64,000 nucleotides of DNA from Cupriavidus alkaliphilus (GCF_900094595.1 NZ_FMAD01000005.1:186001-250000), one strand, 5' to 3'. Counted from the stretch's first letter, positions 53,301 to 63,456 are shown. The notes: generated by a model from the letters alone, not told the origin. A program made the numbers and translations.

Positions 53301-53516
53301 TCACTCCGGACGCAGCACGGTCAATTCAAGCCCCGCGCTTCCCCTGGCTTGCCGCAGCACAGCCAGCTCGCCAGGGACCTCGAACCACGCCGCGAGGCAG
53401 CCCTCCAGTTCATGCAGCAAGGCTTCTCCCTGTGCCGCATCCTTGCCGCCGTCCAGAACCCACTCGCGATAACGGCTCTGGATCGCCATCACGTCTTCGG
53501 TGATCTTCCGCTTCAT
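53301..53516 (-). CDS. Small hypothetical protein
   Basis: A 71-residue protein (MKRKITEDVMAIQSRYREWV) with mixed charged/helical composition, no leader and no motif I recognise. GGGGGAG lies 6 nt before the ATG, and codon use has the normal high GC at third positions. It lies downstream of the giant kinase gene on the same strand, with a 177-bp gap. Confidence 0.55.
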   Translation of the reverse strand: MKRKITEDVMAIQSRYREWVLDGGKDAAQGEALLHELEGCLAAWFEVPGELAVLRQARGSAGLELTVLRPE

Positions 53517-53693
53517 GGAATGCTCCCCCCGTTGCGCTTCGTCGCGCCACGCAAGTACCCGAAGGCCGTGGCCGCTTTACACCGATGGTAGCCAGGTGCG
53601 TCTCGATGCCATATCGGGCAAAGGGATGTTTCAGAAGTGAACGGGAAGACCGGCTGGGAAGCGCCGCGCCGGCAGGGCCGCGCAGCGCCGCTT

Positions 53694-56600
53694 TCAAGAC
53701 CCCGCCGCCGGCAACATCTCGCACACCGGCAGCCGGAACATGAATTCGCTGCCGCCGCTGCGCCGGTTGCGGACCTCCAGCGTGCCGCCATGCGCCTCGA
53801 TGATGGAGCGGCAGATGGCGAGGCCCATGCCCATGCCGTCTTCCTTGGTGGTGAAGAACGGCTCGAACACCTGGCCCAGCACGTCGTCGGGGATGCCCGC
53901 GCCGTGGTCCTGCACGCTGACGACGACGTTGTCCTGCTCGCGGTACGAGGTCACGATCAGCTCGCGCTGCGCGGGCGGGGTCTGCGCCATGGCGTCGAGC
54001 GCGTTGGTGATCAGGTTCAGCACCACCTGCTGCAGCTGGACGCGATCGGCTTCGACCACGGCGGATCCCGCCGCCAGGCGAGCGACGACCCTGACGTCGT
54101 GCGCATCGATGTCCAGGCGCGCCATTTCCAGCACTTCGCGCAGGACATCGTCTGGATGCAGCGGCGCCAGCACCGCCGGCGCCTGCCTGGCCAGCGCGCG
54201 CAGCGCACGGATGATGTCGGCGGCGCGCAGCGCGTACTGCTTGATGTCGGTGAAGCCGTCGAGCGCCTCGGCCACCTCCGGCCTGGGCCGGTTCAGCCAG
54301 CGCAGGCTGGCGTCGACGGTGGCGACGATGGCGGTGAGCGGCTGGTTGACTTCATGCGCGATCGATGCGGCCAGGCCGCCCATCACGGTCAGGTGCGAGG
54401 TGCGCGCCAGTGCCGAGCTGGCGCTGCGCAACCGCATTTCGGCGGCGACGCGGCGGTTGCTTTCGTCGATCAGTTGTTCGTACAGGCGCGCGGTCTCGAG
54501 CGAGATGGCCACCTGCGGCGCCAGCACCTCGAGCTCCGCGATCCGGATGGCGTCGAACACTGCCGGCGCCAGGCTGTTCTCCAGGTAGAACACGCCGGCC
54601 AGGCTGCCGCCGCGCAACAGCGGCAGGCACAGCACCGAGCGCAGGCCACTGGCAATCGCACCCCTGGTGCCGATCGACGGCGCGTCGACCATGGCGTCGT
54701 CCAGCGCCAGCGTCTGCCGGGTGCGCAGCACGCTGTTGAGCACCGCCAGCGGCAGCGCCTGCTCGGTCGGCACCGCGCTGCCGAGCGTCACCGCCACCTT
54801 GCCATCGGCCACGCGTGCCGAGGCCTCGATCATGGGCTGCCCGCCGCGCATCAGCAGCAGCAAGCCGTACTGCGCGCCGGCATGGACCACCACATGGGTC
54901 ATCAGCGTTTCGATCAGCCGGTCCATCACGATCTCGCTGGACATCGCCCGGGCCGCCTTCATGCCCAGTTCCCAGCGCTGCGCGCTGAGCTTGCCGTCGG
55001 CGCCGCCGTGGTCGTGCCCCGCGGCTTCGAGGTGCGGATGGCGCGCCTCCAGCAGCATTGCCTTGTGGTCGGCGCCCCAGCGCCGGTAGCCGGCACGGGC
55101 CAGGCGCCAGTGCTGCGCGGCCGCGGTCGGCAGGCCGCGCGCCTCGCACAGCATGCCGGCCAGCTCGTGCGCGAGCGCCGCCTCATGAACGAACCCGGCC
55201 GCGGCGGCGGCCGCCGCCGCCTGCTCGTAGCCGGCGAGCGCCTGGAGCGGATCGCCGCGCAAGCGCGCCAGCTCCGCATCGACCAGCGCCAGCTTGCCGC
55301 GGAAGGTCAGCGGGTTCAGTGCCGCCCAGCGCGCAAAGCAGTCGCGATGCGCGGCCATCGCGTCGTCCGAGGCCGCGCCGGTAGTCGCGTGGGCCAGCGC
55401 AATGGCCAGATACAGCCGGCAGTCCGCGACGTTGATATGGGCCGGCGCCGACCAGATCAGTGTCTCGGCCTCGCGCAGGCTGCGCACGGCGTGCTCCCAT
55501 TCCTGCCGGAACACCGCCGCCATGCCGTCGTAGAGCCAGATCCAGAACCGGGTCGGCAGCGAGTTGGCGCGTTCCAGCCGCTGCGCCGCGCTCATCTGGT
55601 GCACGGCCTCGCCTTGCGGCGGCGCTTCGTCGCCGCTGCGCAGCCGGTGCAGGAAATGGTGCTGCGAATACAGGATCAGCTCGATATCCCGGTACTGCAC
55701 CAGCCGCGTCAGCGCCAGCCCGCGCCCGATCTCTTCCTCCACCAGGCGCAGGTGCTCGCCCATGGCGAGCAGGTCGGACGCGATATGGTTGCAGGCATAG
55801 CACGCCATGCCGATATCGCCGGAGGCCCGGCCCAGCGTGACCGCGCGCTGCGCATGCGCCAGCGCGTAGGACAGCGGCCGGGTCCAGGCGCTGACCTGGT
55901 CGACCGCCACCAGCGTGGCGATGCGCTCGGCTTCGTAGCCATGGCGGTCGGCCAGGTCCATCGCCGCCAGCCCGTAGGCCAGGCCGTCCTCGTATTCCTC
56001 GTACAGGCTGGCGATAAACACGCCGAACCACGACAGCCCGTATGGCGATTCCGCGGTGGCGCCGTGTTCCAGCGTCAGCTCCACCATCTTGGCCACGTGC
56101 AGGAAGCTGATGCCGTCGCGCACGAACAGCGACGAGATCAGCGTCGACAGCAGCCCCATGATGGTCTGGATGCGTATGTCTTCGGTCGCCGGCAACCGGC
56201 CCAGGCTGTCGATGGCGCGTCCGCCCAGCGCCTGCTTCACCGCGTCACAGGCCGCGCGCATGCGCGCCGGGCTGGGCCCGCGCTCCAGGTGGATATCGAG
56301 CAGCGCCAGTCCCGACAGCGCGGCGTTGATCGCGCCCTCGTAATCGGAACGCACGGTCTGCAGGCTGGCCTTGAGCCGATGCACGGCGGCCTTGTCCACC
56401 GGCGGCAGGTCGCGCGCGAGCAGCGCGTCGATCTCCTCCGAGGCCGGCTCCAGCCGCGCCTGCGCCAGCAGGCATTCGCAGTGCAGCACGCTGGCGGCGT
56501 AGGCCAGCGCGCAGTGCGTCGTCCACCATGACGGCTGCATCAGCGCGAACGCCGCGTCGGTGTAGCGCGTCGCCTGCGCCATCGCCGCGCTGCGCCTGGC

Positions 56601-58850
56601 GCGCCTGGCCGCGACCAGCAGCACCTGCACGAACGCCACGCGTTGCGGCTCCGGCAGCGGCTGGCCGGCGGCGCGCTCGATCTGGTTGCCGATTTCGAAG
56701 GCATGCGCGGCCAGCTCGCCCTGCCAGTGCTCGATCATGATGCCCGCGATGCGCGCATGCGCGGCCGGGCGCTCGCGCGGCGCGATCATGGCGTACGCGG
56801 CTTCCAGCACGCGGTCGTGCTGGAACGCGTAGCTGTCCGCGGTCTGTACCAGCAGGCCGGCATCGACGAAGGGGCGCAGCCGCTCGCCGAGCTGCGCTGC
56901 GCCGAGTTGTGCCACGCATGCAAGCAGGCTTTGCTCGCAGCGTATGCCCACGCACGCCAACTGCGTGAGCAACTCCGTACCCGCTTCCGGCAGCCGCGCG
57001 AAGCGGCGGGTGATCAGGTCGGTCACGCTGTCGGTGTAGCGATGCTGCGCGGCATCGGCCTCGTCCCAGTGCCAGCCGGCGCGCTCGTCGCGGTAGGCCA
57101 GCACGCCGTCGTCGACCAGCGCGCGCAACAGCTGGTACGAGAAGAACGGATTGCCGCCGGTCTTCGCATGCACCAGCTGCGCCAGCGCCTCCACGCGCGG
57201 CGCCGGCTCGTTGAGGGCGGCCGCCACCAGTTCGGTCAGTTCCCACACGGCCAGGGGCCGCACGGCGACGCGCGTGACCGGCAGCGCGCCGGCACGGCTG
57301 GCGTGCAGCAGCCACGAGAAGCGCTGCTCGACATCGTTGCCGTGGTCGCGATAGGCGGCGATCAGCAGCAGGTTGCCCGGGCGCTGCGTGGTGAAGGCTT
57401 CGAGCAGCGCAATGGTCGACGCATCGGCCCATTGCAGGTCATCGAAGCACAGCACCAGCGGCGCGCCCTGGTCGGCAAAGGTGGCGAAGGTGGCAAGGAT
57501 GGCCTGCTGCGCGCGCGCCTGCGCCTGCTGGGCCGGTACCTCGGCCAGCGGCGCGGTGCGTCCCAGCACGTGCGCGGCCTCGGGCACCAGCACGGCAATG
57601 GCCCGGCCCTGCCCCGCGAGCGCGCGCAGCCAGCGCTCGCGCACCGGCGCCAGCGCGGCTTCCGGCTCGCCCAGCAGCGGCAGCGTCAGCGCACGGATCA
57701 TCTGTGCGACCGGCGCGTACGGAATGTCGAGCTGCAACTGGTCGCTCTTGCCGCTGGCAAAGCGCATGCCGTGCTGCCCCGCCTGGCACGACAGCCACGC
57801 CGCCAGCGCCGACTTGCCGGTGCCGGCGGCGCCGGCGATCAGCACCAGCTCGGACTGGCCGCTGTGGCGCACGCGCGCCAGCGCATCGGCGAGCTGCGCG
57901 GTTTCGCGGGCGCGGCCAAAGAGTTCGCCGGACACGTTCAGCGTGGAGCTCGGGCCTGCGGCATCGAGCGTGAACGGGGCGATCTCGCCGCGTTCGCGCC
58001 AGTCCGCCTGGCAGCGCAGCAGGTCGGCGAGCAGCGACATGGCGCCGGCATAGCGGCCGACCGGGTCCTTGGCCAGCAGCCGGAGCACGATCGCCCCCAG
58101 CAACGGCGCGATGCCGGGTGCGCGCGCGTGCGGCGGCACGGGTTCGACGGCGAGATGGGCGTGCTGCCACGCCGCCGGCGAATCGCCGGTGAACGGCAGC
58201 GTGCCGGTCAGCATCTGGTAGAAAGTCACGCCGAGCGAATACAGGTCCGAGCGGGCGCTGGTGCGCGCCTGGTCGGCGCGGGCGACTTCGGGCGACTGGT
58301 ATGGCCACGATGCGGGGCCGGGGCGCGGCACCACGGGCGGCATCGCGTCCAGCGCGGTGGCATGGTCGAAGCCGGTCAGGCGCACCCCGGCGCTGTCGTC
58401 GGAGCTGGCATCGACGAGCAGGTTGTGTGGCCGGATATCGCCATGCAGCAGGCCGTGCGCATGCGCGGCCGCCAGCGCGCGCGCGCTGCCGATGGCCAGT
58501 TCCAGGAAGCGGGCGACGTCGAGTCGGGTATCGCCAAGCGTCGCGGCGAGGGTCGATGCGAAAGCGCCGCCATACACCACCACCATGCGTTCTGCGCTGC
58601 GCAGCGTGGCCACCGGCACCGCGGCCCAGTCCGCCTGCAGGCGCCCGGCCAGCCGGGCCTCGTCCTGCAATGCCCCGCTGTCGGCCAGCGGCGCGCTCCT
58701 GGCGAAGCAGCGCAGCCCGGTGTCGGGGTCGGACAGTTGCAGGGAATCGATGCCGTCCGACACGTGCAGCACGGTCTGCGCGGCCCGCGCCAGCCAGGCG
58801 TCGTCAAAGGCCGGTGCGGGGCTTCGCTGCGCGGGAATGCCAGGCGTCAT
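53694..58850 (-). CDS. Hybrid Ser/Thr kinase-like / ATPase / GAF / sensor histidine kinase
   Basis: A 1718-residue cytosolic signalling protein. Order: protein-kinase-like domain (1-280), AAA/STAND-type ATPase (Walker A GAAGTGKS at 340-347, Walker B LVLCFDDLQWAD near 470), a long helical repeat region (~600-1270), GAF (~1290-1450) and histidine kinase. The kinase core has HAHEVNQP-type H-box (SIAHEVNQPL, His1499), N-box (NLITNALDA, Asn1616) and G-boxes (DHGAGIPDD, GMGMGLA). In the kinase-like domain the catalytic loop HGDIRPHN is intact, but the DFG site reads GFD (160-162) and no VAIK lysine is obvious, so it may be a pseudokinase. It is 39 nt downstream of the FixJ-type regulator gene. Confidence 0.93.
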   Translation of the reverse strand: MTPGIPAQRSPAPAFDDAWLARAAQTVLHVSDGIDSLQLSDPDTGLRCFARSAPLADSGALQDEARLAGRLQADWAAVPVATLRSAERMVVVYGGAFASTLAATLGDTRLDVARFLELAIGSARALAAAHAHGLLHGDIRPHNLLVDASSDDSAGVRLTGFDHATALDAMPPVVPRPGPASWPYQSPEVARADQARTSARSDLYSLGVTFYQMLTGTLPFTGDSPAAWQHAHLAVEPVPPHARAPGIAPLLGAIVLRLLAKDPVGRYAGAMSLLADLLRCQADWRERGEIAPFTLDAAGPSSTLNVSGELFGRARETAQLADALARVRHSGQSELVLIAGAAGTGKSALAAWLSCQAGQHGMRFASGKSDQLQLDIPYAPVAQMIRALTLPLLGEPEAALAPVRERWLRALAGQGRAIAVLVPEAAHVLGRTAPLAEVPAQQAQARAQQAILATFATFADQGAPLVLCFDDLQWADASTIALLEAFTTQRPGNLLLIAAYRDHGNDVEQRFSWLLHASRAGALPVTRVAVRPLAVWELTELVAAALNEPAPRVEALAQLVHAKTGGNPFFSYQLLRALVDDGVLAYRDERAGWHWDEADAAQHRYTDSVTDLITRRFARLPEAGTELLTQLACVGIRCEQSLLACVAQLGAAQLGERLRPFVDAGLLVQTADSYAFQHDRVLEAAYAMIAPRERPAAHARIAGIMIEHWQGELAAHAFEIGNQIERAAGQPLPEPQRVAFVQVLLVAARRARRSAAMAQATRYTDAAFALMQPSWWTTHCALAYAASVLHCECLLAQARLEPASEEIDALLARDLPPVDKAAVHRLKASLQTVRSDYEGAINAALSGLALLDIHLERGPSPARMRAACDAVKQALGGRAIDSLGRLPATEDIRIQTIMGLLSTLISSLFVRDGISFLHVAKMVELTLEHGATAESPYGLSWFGVFIASLYEEYEDGLAYGLAAMDLADRHGYEAERIATLVAVDQVSAWTRPLSYALAHAQRAVTLGRASGDIGMACYACNHIASDLLAMGEHLRLVEEEIGRGLALTRLVQYRDIELILYSQHHFLHRLRSGDEAPPQGEAVHQMSAAQRLERANSLPTRFWIWLYDGMAAVFRQEWEHAVRSLREAETLIWSAPAHINVADCRLYLAIALAHATTGAASDDAMAAHRDCFARWAALNPLTFRGKLALVDAELARLRGDPLQALAGYEQAAAAAAAAGFVHEAALAHELAGMLCEARGLPTAAAQHWRLARAGYRRWGADHKAMLLEARHPHLEAAGHDHGGADGKLSAQRWELGMKAARAMSSEIVMDRLIETLMTHVVVHAGAQYGLLLLMRGGQPMIEASARVADGKVAVTLGSAVPTEQALPLAVLNSVLRTRQTLALDDAMVDAPSIGTRGAIASGLRSVLCLPLLRGGSLAGVFYLENSLAPAVFDAIRIAELEVLAPQVAISLETARLYEQLIDESNRRVAAEMRLRSASSALARTSHLTVMGGLAASIAHEVNQPLTAIVATVDASLRWLNRPRPEVAEALDGFTDIKQYALRAADIIRALRALARQAPAVLAPLHPDDVLREVLEMARLDIDAHDVRVVARLAAGSAVVEADRVQLQQVVLNLITNALDAMAQTPPAQRELIVTSYREQDNVVVSVQDHGAGIPDDVLGQVFEPFFTTKEDGMGMGLAICRSIIEAHGGTLEVRNRRSGGSEFMFRLPVCEMLPAAGS

Positions 58851-58889
58851 GGGGGCGGGAATGAGGGGAGGCTCGGCGCCGCGGCGAAC

Positions 58890-59603
58890 TCAGCCGCCGA
58901 CCTTGCACAGGCCGAGCTGCTGCGCCATCAGCACCAGCTCGGCAAAGGTGCGCGCCTTCATCTTGCGCATGGCCTGGCCGCGGTGGATCTTCACCGTCAC
59001 CTCGCTGATGCCGATCTGAGCGGCGATTTGCTTGTTGAGCAGGCCCGCCACCGCCAGGCCCATGACCTCGCCTTCGCGCGGCGTGAGCGACTGGTAGCAA
59101 GCGCGCAACGACTCGAGCTGGCGCAGCCCCCCGCGCCGCAGCCGGTCTTTCTCCAGCGCGGCGGCGACCGCGTCGAGCAGGTCCTGGTCGCGGAACGGCT
59201 TGGGCATGAAGTCTTCGGCGCCGGCCTTCATGGCCGCGACCGTCATGGCGATATCGCCGTAGCCGGTCATGAAGATGATGGGGATGTGCACGCCCAGCTG
59301 GCCCAGCCGCGCCTGCAGGTCGAGTCCGCTCTGCCCGCGCAGCCTGACATCGAGCAGCAGGCAGCATGGCGTATCGGGCAAGGGCGTTGCCAGCAGCTCG
59401 GCGGCCGAGGCGAACAACGCCACGTTCAGGCCGACCGAGCGGAACAGGTTGCCCAGCGCCCGGCGCAGCGCGGCATCGTCGTCGACCACCAGCACCGTCG
59501 CGTCATCGTTCGCACTGGTGTCGGCTGGCTCCAGGCTCGGTGATGTCACGGTCAGATCTCCAGTGCGCTCGGAAAGGTGTTGCGGATTATAACCAGCGGG
59601 CAT
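58890..59603 (-). CDS. FixJ/NarL-type response regulator
   Basis: A 237-residue two-domain regulator. The receiver has acidic residues in VLVVDDDAA, phosphorylatable Asp85 in LLLDVRLRGQ and Lys in FMPKPF. The C-terminal LuxR-type helix-turn-helix is LTPREGEVMGLAVAGLLNKQ then IAAQIGISEVTVKIHRG. It forms an operon with the giant hybrid kinase, presumably its cognate sensor. It is divergent from the 59911-63921 operon, its likely target. The start could be up to 18 codons later (GTG). Confidence 0.93.
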   Translation of the reverse strand: MPAGYNPQHLSERTGDLTVTSPSLEPADTSANDDATVLVVDDDAALRRALGNLFRSVGLNVALFASAAELLATPLPDTPCCLLLDVRLRGQSGLDLQARLGQLGVHIPIIFMTGYGDIAMTVAAMKAGAEDFMPKPFRDQDLLDAVAAALEKDRLRRGGLRQLESLRACYQSLTPREGEVMGLAVAGLLNKQIAAQIGISEVTVKIHRGQAMRKMKARTFAELVLMAQQLGLCKVGG

Positions 59604-59745
59604 GTCATCGCAAGAACCGGCACGGGGTCACGGCAGTGATGCGCCGGGCACACATACCATGGTGTTAGTCGCGGACGTGTGCGACGACGGCGTGTACGCC
59701 GCGCACGGTGCACCATCCCTGGGCATCGGCGCCGCCGCCGGGTAA

Positions 59746-59787
59746 TACGAACATACGATTTGCGTTGGCGCCGGCACCGACTAGTCT
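59746..59787 (+). promoter_or_regulatory. Candidate activated promoter of the isochorismatase operon
   Basis: Direct repeats TACGA (59746-59750 and 59754-59758) lie immediately upstream of a possible -35 TTGCGT (59760-59765) and -10 TAGTCT (59782-59787), spaced 16 bp. This fits a class II activator site for the divergent FixJ-type regulator. The prediction is unproven. Confidence 0.45.
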
Positions 59788-59910
59788 TCCCTCCGGCAGC
59801 GCTGCGGCCACGCGACCGCGCCGCCTTGCTCCGCCCCCCTCCCGCGTTACGGCCTTGCGTTGAAGCAAGGACCGCACCCGGGCTCAACCCTGTTCCCAAG
59901 GAACGACACC

Positions 59911-60597
59911 ATGTCCAACCCGAAGCTCGAAGTCCTTACCCCGCAGAACAGCCAGCTGATCATCATCGACCATCAGCCGCAGATGGCCTTCGGCGTGCAG
60001 TCGATGGACCGGCAGGCCATGAAGAACAACGTGGTCGGCCTGGCCAAGGCGGCCAGGATCTTCAATATCCCGACGACCATCACCACCGTCGAGAGCGAGT
60101 CGTTCTCGGGCTTCACCTATCCGGAGCTGCTCGACGTGTTCCCGGACCAGAAGACCCTGGAGCGCACCTCGATGAACTCGTGGGACGACCAGAAGGTGCG
60201 CGACGCGCTCAAGGCCAACGGCCGCAACAAGGTGATCGTCGCCGGCCTGTGGACCGAGGTCTGCAATACCACCTTCGCGCTGTGCGCGATGCTGGAGGGC
60301 AACTACGAGATCTACATGGTGGCCGATGCGTCGGGCGGCACCAGCAAGGAAGCGCACGACTACGCCATGCAGCGCATGGTGCAGGCGGGCGCCGTGCCGG
60401 TGACCTGGCAGCAGGTGCTGCTGGAATGGCAGCGCGACTGGGCCCACCGCGATACTTATGACGCCGTGATGAAACTGGTCAAGGAGCATTCGGGCGCCTA
60501 CGGCATGGGCGTCGACTATGCCTACACCATGGTCCACAAGGCCCCGCAACGCACCGCCACGCCGCACGAGTCGGTCGCGCCGGTACCGGCCCGCTAA
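59911..60597 (+). CDS. Isochorismatase-like hydrolase (YcaC type)
   Basis: A 228-residue cysteine hydrolase. The triad regions are Asp in LIIIDHQPQMAFG, Lys in NGRNKVIVAGL and Cys in GLWTEVCNTTFALCAM. The ASGGTSKEAHDYAMQRMVQA stretch is typical of YcaC. Substrates are small amides or esters, unknown for this subgroup. The start follows AAGGAACGACACC. First gene of an operon with a chloroperoxidase-like hydrolase, an amidohydrolase and DoxX. Confidence 0.9.
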   Translation: MSNPKLEVLTPQNSQLIIIDHQPQMAFGVQSMDRQAMKNNVVGLAKAARIFNIPTTITTVESESFSGFTYPELLDVFPDQKTLERTSMNSWDDQKVRDALKANGRNKVIVAGLWTEVCNTTFALCAMLEGNYEIYMVADASGGTSKEAHDYAMQRMVQAGAVPVTWQQVLLEWQRDWAHRDTYDAVMKLVKEHSGAYGMGVDYAYTMVHKAPQRTATPHESVAPVPAR

Positions 60598-60649
60598 GCC
60601 TGGCGATCTCGCCGCCGCCTGTCGTCCTCCTCCATCGCAAAGGTGAACC

Positions 60650-61471
60650 ATGAGCTTTATTACTAGCAAAGACGGTACCCGGATCTTCTACAAGGACTGG
60701 GGCTCGGGCCGCCCGGTCGTGTTCTCGCACGGCTGGCCCCTCAATGCCGACGCCTGGGATGCGCAGATGCTGTTCCTGGTGCAGCAGGGCTTCCGCGTGA
60801 TCGCCCATGACCGCCGCGGCCATGGCCGCTCGGACCAGCCCGCGCAGGGCAACGACATGGACACCTATGCCGACGACCTGGCGGCGCTGCTGGACGCGCT
60901 GGACCTGCAGGATGCGACGCTGGTGGGCCACTCCACCGGCGGCGGCGAGGTGGCGCACTACATCGGCCGCCATGGCACCAGGCGCGTGGCCAGGGCGGTG
61001 CTGATCGGCGCGGTGCCGCCGCAGATGCTGAAGTCCACGGCCTACCCCCACGGCCTGCCGATGGCGGTGTTCGACGGCATCCGCAAGGGCGTCGCCGACA
61101 ACCGCTCGCAGTTCTACCGGGACCTGGCGGTGCCGTTCTTCGGCTTCAACCGCGACGGCGCCAGGGTCTCGCAGGGCACCATCGACGCATTCTGGGCCCA
61201 AGGCATGGCCGGCGGCATCGTCGGCCAGTACGCCTGCATCCGGGAATTCTCGGAGGTGGACTACACCGAGGACCTGAAGAAGATCGACGTGCCGACGCTG
61301 ATCCTGCATGGCGACGACGACCAGATCGTGCCGATCGGCAACTCGGCGCGCCTGTCGGCCGAAATCGTGAAGGACGCCACGCTGAAGATCTACCCCGGTG
61401 CTTCGCACGGCATGTGCGTGATCAACGCCGACCAGGTCAATGCCGACCTGCTGGCCTTCCTGAACGCCTGA
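60650..61471 (+). CDS. Alpha/beta hydrolase, non-heme chloroperoxidase type
   Basis: A 273-residue enzyme with Ser95 in GHSTGGG, Asp223/224 in [10 protein letters not shown] and His253 in GASHGM. It is closely similar along its whole length to the hydrolase at 5714 ([26 protein letters not shown]), so the two are paralogues under different control. Such enzymes act as esterases or perhydrolases. 52 nt after the isochorismatase gene, same operon. Confidence 0.92.
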   Translation: MSFITSKDGTRIFYKDWGSGRPVVFSHGWPLNADAWDAQMLFLVQQGFRVIAHDRRGHGRSDQPAQGNDMDTYADDLAALLDALDLQDATLVGHSTGGGEVAHYIGRHGTRRVARAVLIGAVPPQMLKSTAYPHGLPMAVFDGIRKGVADNRSQFYRDLAVPFFGFNRDGARVSQGTIDAFWAQGMAGGIVGQYACIREFSEVDYTEDLKKIDVPTLILHGDDDQIVPIGNSARLSAEIVKDATLKIYPGASHGMCVINADQVNADLLAFLNA

Positions 61472-61476
61472 GCCTT

Positions 61477-63414
61477 ATGTCAGTTACCCGCCGGCAATTC
61501 ATCGCCTCCGCCGCCGCGCTCGGCGCGGCCGCCTCCTCGGAGATCTTCGCCATGTCACCAGGCACCCCCGACCTCATCCTCGTCAACGGCAAGTTCGCCA
61601 CGCTCGACAAGTCCAACCCGCAGGCCGATGCCGTGGCCGTGCGCGACGGGCGCTTTGTCGGCGTCGGCACGCGCCAGGACATCATGAAGCTGGCCGGGGC
61701 GCAGACGAAGGTCATCGACCTGAATGGCCGGCGGGCCATTCCCGGGCTGATCGACAGCCACATGCACATCATCCGCGGCGGCCTGAACTACAACATGGAG
61801 CTGCGCTGGGACGGCGTGCGTTCGCTGGCCGACGCGATGCGGATGCTGAAGGACCAGGTCGCGCGGACCCCCGCGCCGCAATGGGTGCGCGTGGTGGGCG
61901 GCTTCACCGAGCACCAGTTCGCCGAAAAGCGCCTGCCCACCGTCGAGGAACTGAACGCCGTGGCGCCCGATACGCCGGTGTTCATCCTGCACCTGTACGA
62001 CCGCGCCATCCTGAACGGCGCCGCGCTGCGCGCCGTGGGCTACACCAGGGACACGCCCAACCCGCCGGGCGGCGAGATCGTGCGCGATGCGCGCGGCAAC
62101 CCCACCGGCCTGCTGCTGGCCAAGCCCAATGCGACCATCCTGTACGCGACGCTGGCAAAGGGCCCGAAGCTGCCGCCGGAATACCAGAAGAACTCGACCC
62201 GCCATTTCATGCGCGAGGTGAACCGGCTTGGCGTCACCGGGGTGATCGATGCGGGTGGCGGGTACCAGAACTACCCCGAGGACTACAGCATCATCGAGGA
62301 ACTGCACAAGGAAGGCCAGTTGACGGTGCGGCTCGCCTACAACCTGTTCACGCAGAAGCCCAAGGAAGAGCTCAACGACTTCAAGACCTGGACCTCCAAG
62401 GTCCGGCCCGGCCAGGGCGACGACCTCTATCGCCACAATGGCGCCGGCGAGATGCTGGTCTACACCGCCGCCGACTTCGAGGACTTCCGCGTCGAGCGAC
62501 CCGACATGGCGCCGTCGATGGAGGCCGACCTGGAGCCGGTGATCCGCCTGCTGGCGGAAAAGCGCTGGCCGTGGCGGCTGCATGCCACCTATGACCAGAC
62601 CATCTCGCGCGCGCTCGACGTCTACGAGAAGGTCGCCAAGGAGATCCCGTTCGATGGCCTGAACTGGTTCTTCGACCACGCCGAGACCATCTCCGACCGC
62701 AATATCGACCGCATTGCCGCGCTGGGTGGCGGCATTGCCGTGCAGCACCGCATGGCGTACCAGGGCGAGTACTTCGTCGAGCGCTACGGCGCGCGCGCGG
62801 CCGAAGCGACGCCGCCGGTGAAGAAGATGCTGGAGAAAGGCGTCAAGGTCGGCGCCGGCACCGATGCCACGCGCGTGGCCTCGTACAACCCGTGGGTGTC
62901 GCTGTACTGGCTGACCACCGGCAAGACCGTGGGCGGCATGTCGATGTACCCGCAGGCCAACCTGCTCGACCGCGAGACCGCGCTGCGGCTGTGGACCGAG
63001 GCCAATACCTGGTTCTCGTCCGAAGTGGGCAAGAAGGGCCAGATCAAGGTGGGCCAGCTCGCCGACCTGGCGGTGCTGTCGGCGGATTACTTCAGCGTGC
63101 CGGGCGACGAAATCCAGGACATCGCCTCGGTGCTGACCCTGCTCGGCGGCAAGGTGGTCTATGGCGACGGCGACTTCAGCAAGCTGTCGCCGCAGCTGCC
63201 GCCGCCGATGCCGGACTGGTCGCCGGTGCGCCATGTGGGCGGCTACCAGCCGCGGCCGCAGGCACGCACACTGGCGATGAACACCGCGTGTGGCTGCGCC
63301 AGCAGTTGCGGCGTGCACGGGCACGCGCATGCCAGGGCCTGGACCTCCAGTGTGCCAACCTCGGACGAAAGCACGTTCTGGGGCGCGCTCGGCTGCTCGT
63401 GCTGGGCGTTCTGA
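61477..63414 (+). CDS. Tat-exported amidohydrolase (YtcJ-like)
   Basis: A 645-residue metal-dependent hydrolase. The N-terminus has a twin-arginine leader (SVTRRQFIASAAALGAAASS), so the folded enzyme should reach the periplasm. Metal motifs are GLIDSHMHIIRG (HxH), LHATYDQT, FFDHAETI and GAGTDATRV. The amidohydrolase 3/YtcJ layout is clear. The last ~40 residues are unusual: Cys/His-rich (NTACGCASSCGVHGHAHARA, then ALGCSCWAF). It starts 5 nt after the hydrolase stop. Confidence 0.9.
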   Translation: MSVTRRQFIASAAALGAAASSEIFAMSPGTPDLILVNGKFATLDKSNPQADAVAVRDGRFVGVGTRQDIMKLAGAQTKVIDLNGRRAIPGLIDSHMHIIRGGLNYNMELRWDGVRSLADAMRMLKDQVARTPAPQWVRVVGGFTEHQFAEKRLPTVEELNAVAPDTPVFILHLYDRAILNGAALRAVGYTRDTPNPPGGEIVRDARGNPTGLLLAKPNATILYATLAKGPKLPPEYQKNSTRHFMREVNRLGVTGVIDAGGGYQNYPEDYSIIEELHKEGQLTVRLAYNLFTQKPKEELNDFKTWTSKVRPGQGDDLYRHNGAGEMLVYTAADFEDFRVERPDMAPSMEADLEPVIRLLAEKRWPWRLHATYDQTISRALDVYEKVAKEIPFDGLNWFFDHAETISDRNIDRIAALGGGIAVQHRMAYQGEYFVERYGARAAEATPPVKKMLEKGVKVGAGTDATRVASYNPWVSLYWLTTGKTVGGMSMYPQANLLDRETALRLWTEANTWFSSEVGKKGQIKVGQLADLAVLSADYFSVPGDEIQDIASVLTLLGGKVVYGDGDFSKLSPQLPPPMPDWSPVRHVGGYQPRPQARTLAMNTACGCASSCGVHGHAHARAWTSSVPTSDESTFWGALGCSCWAF

Positions 63415-63456
63415 TCCCGGACCTCACTTGCCCACACCCCGACAGGAAGACCGGCC

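Noticed and set aside
53637-59543. Two plus-strand open frames of about 960 codons each
   Set aside because: They are antisense to the hybrid kinase gene, whose minus-strand product has clear kinase, ATPase, GAF and histidine kinase motifs.
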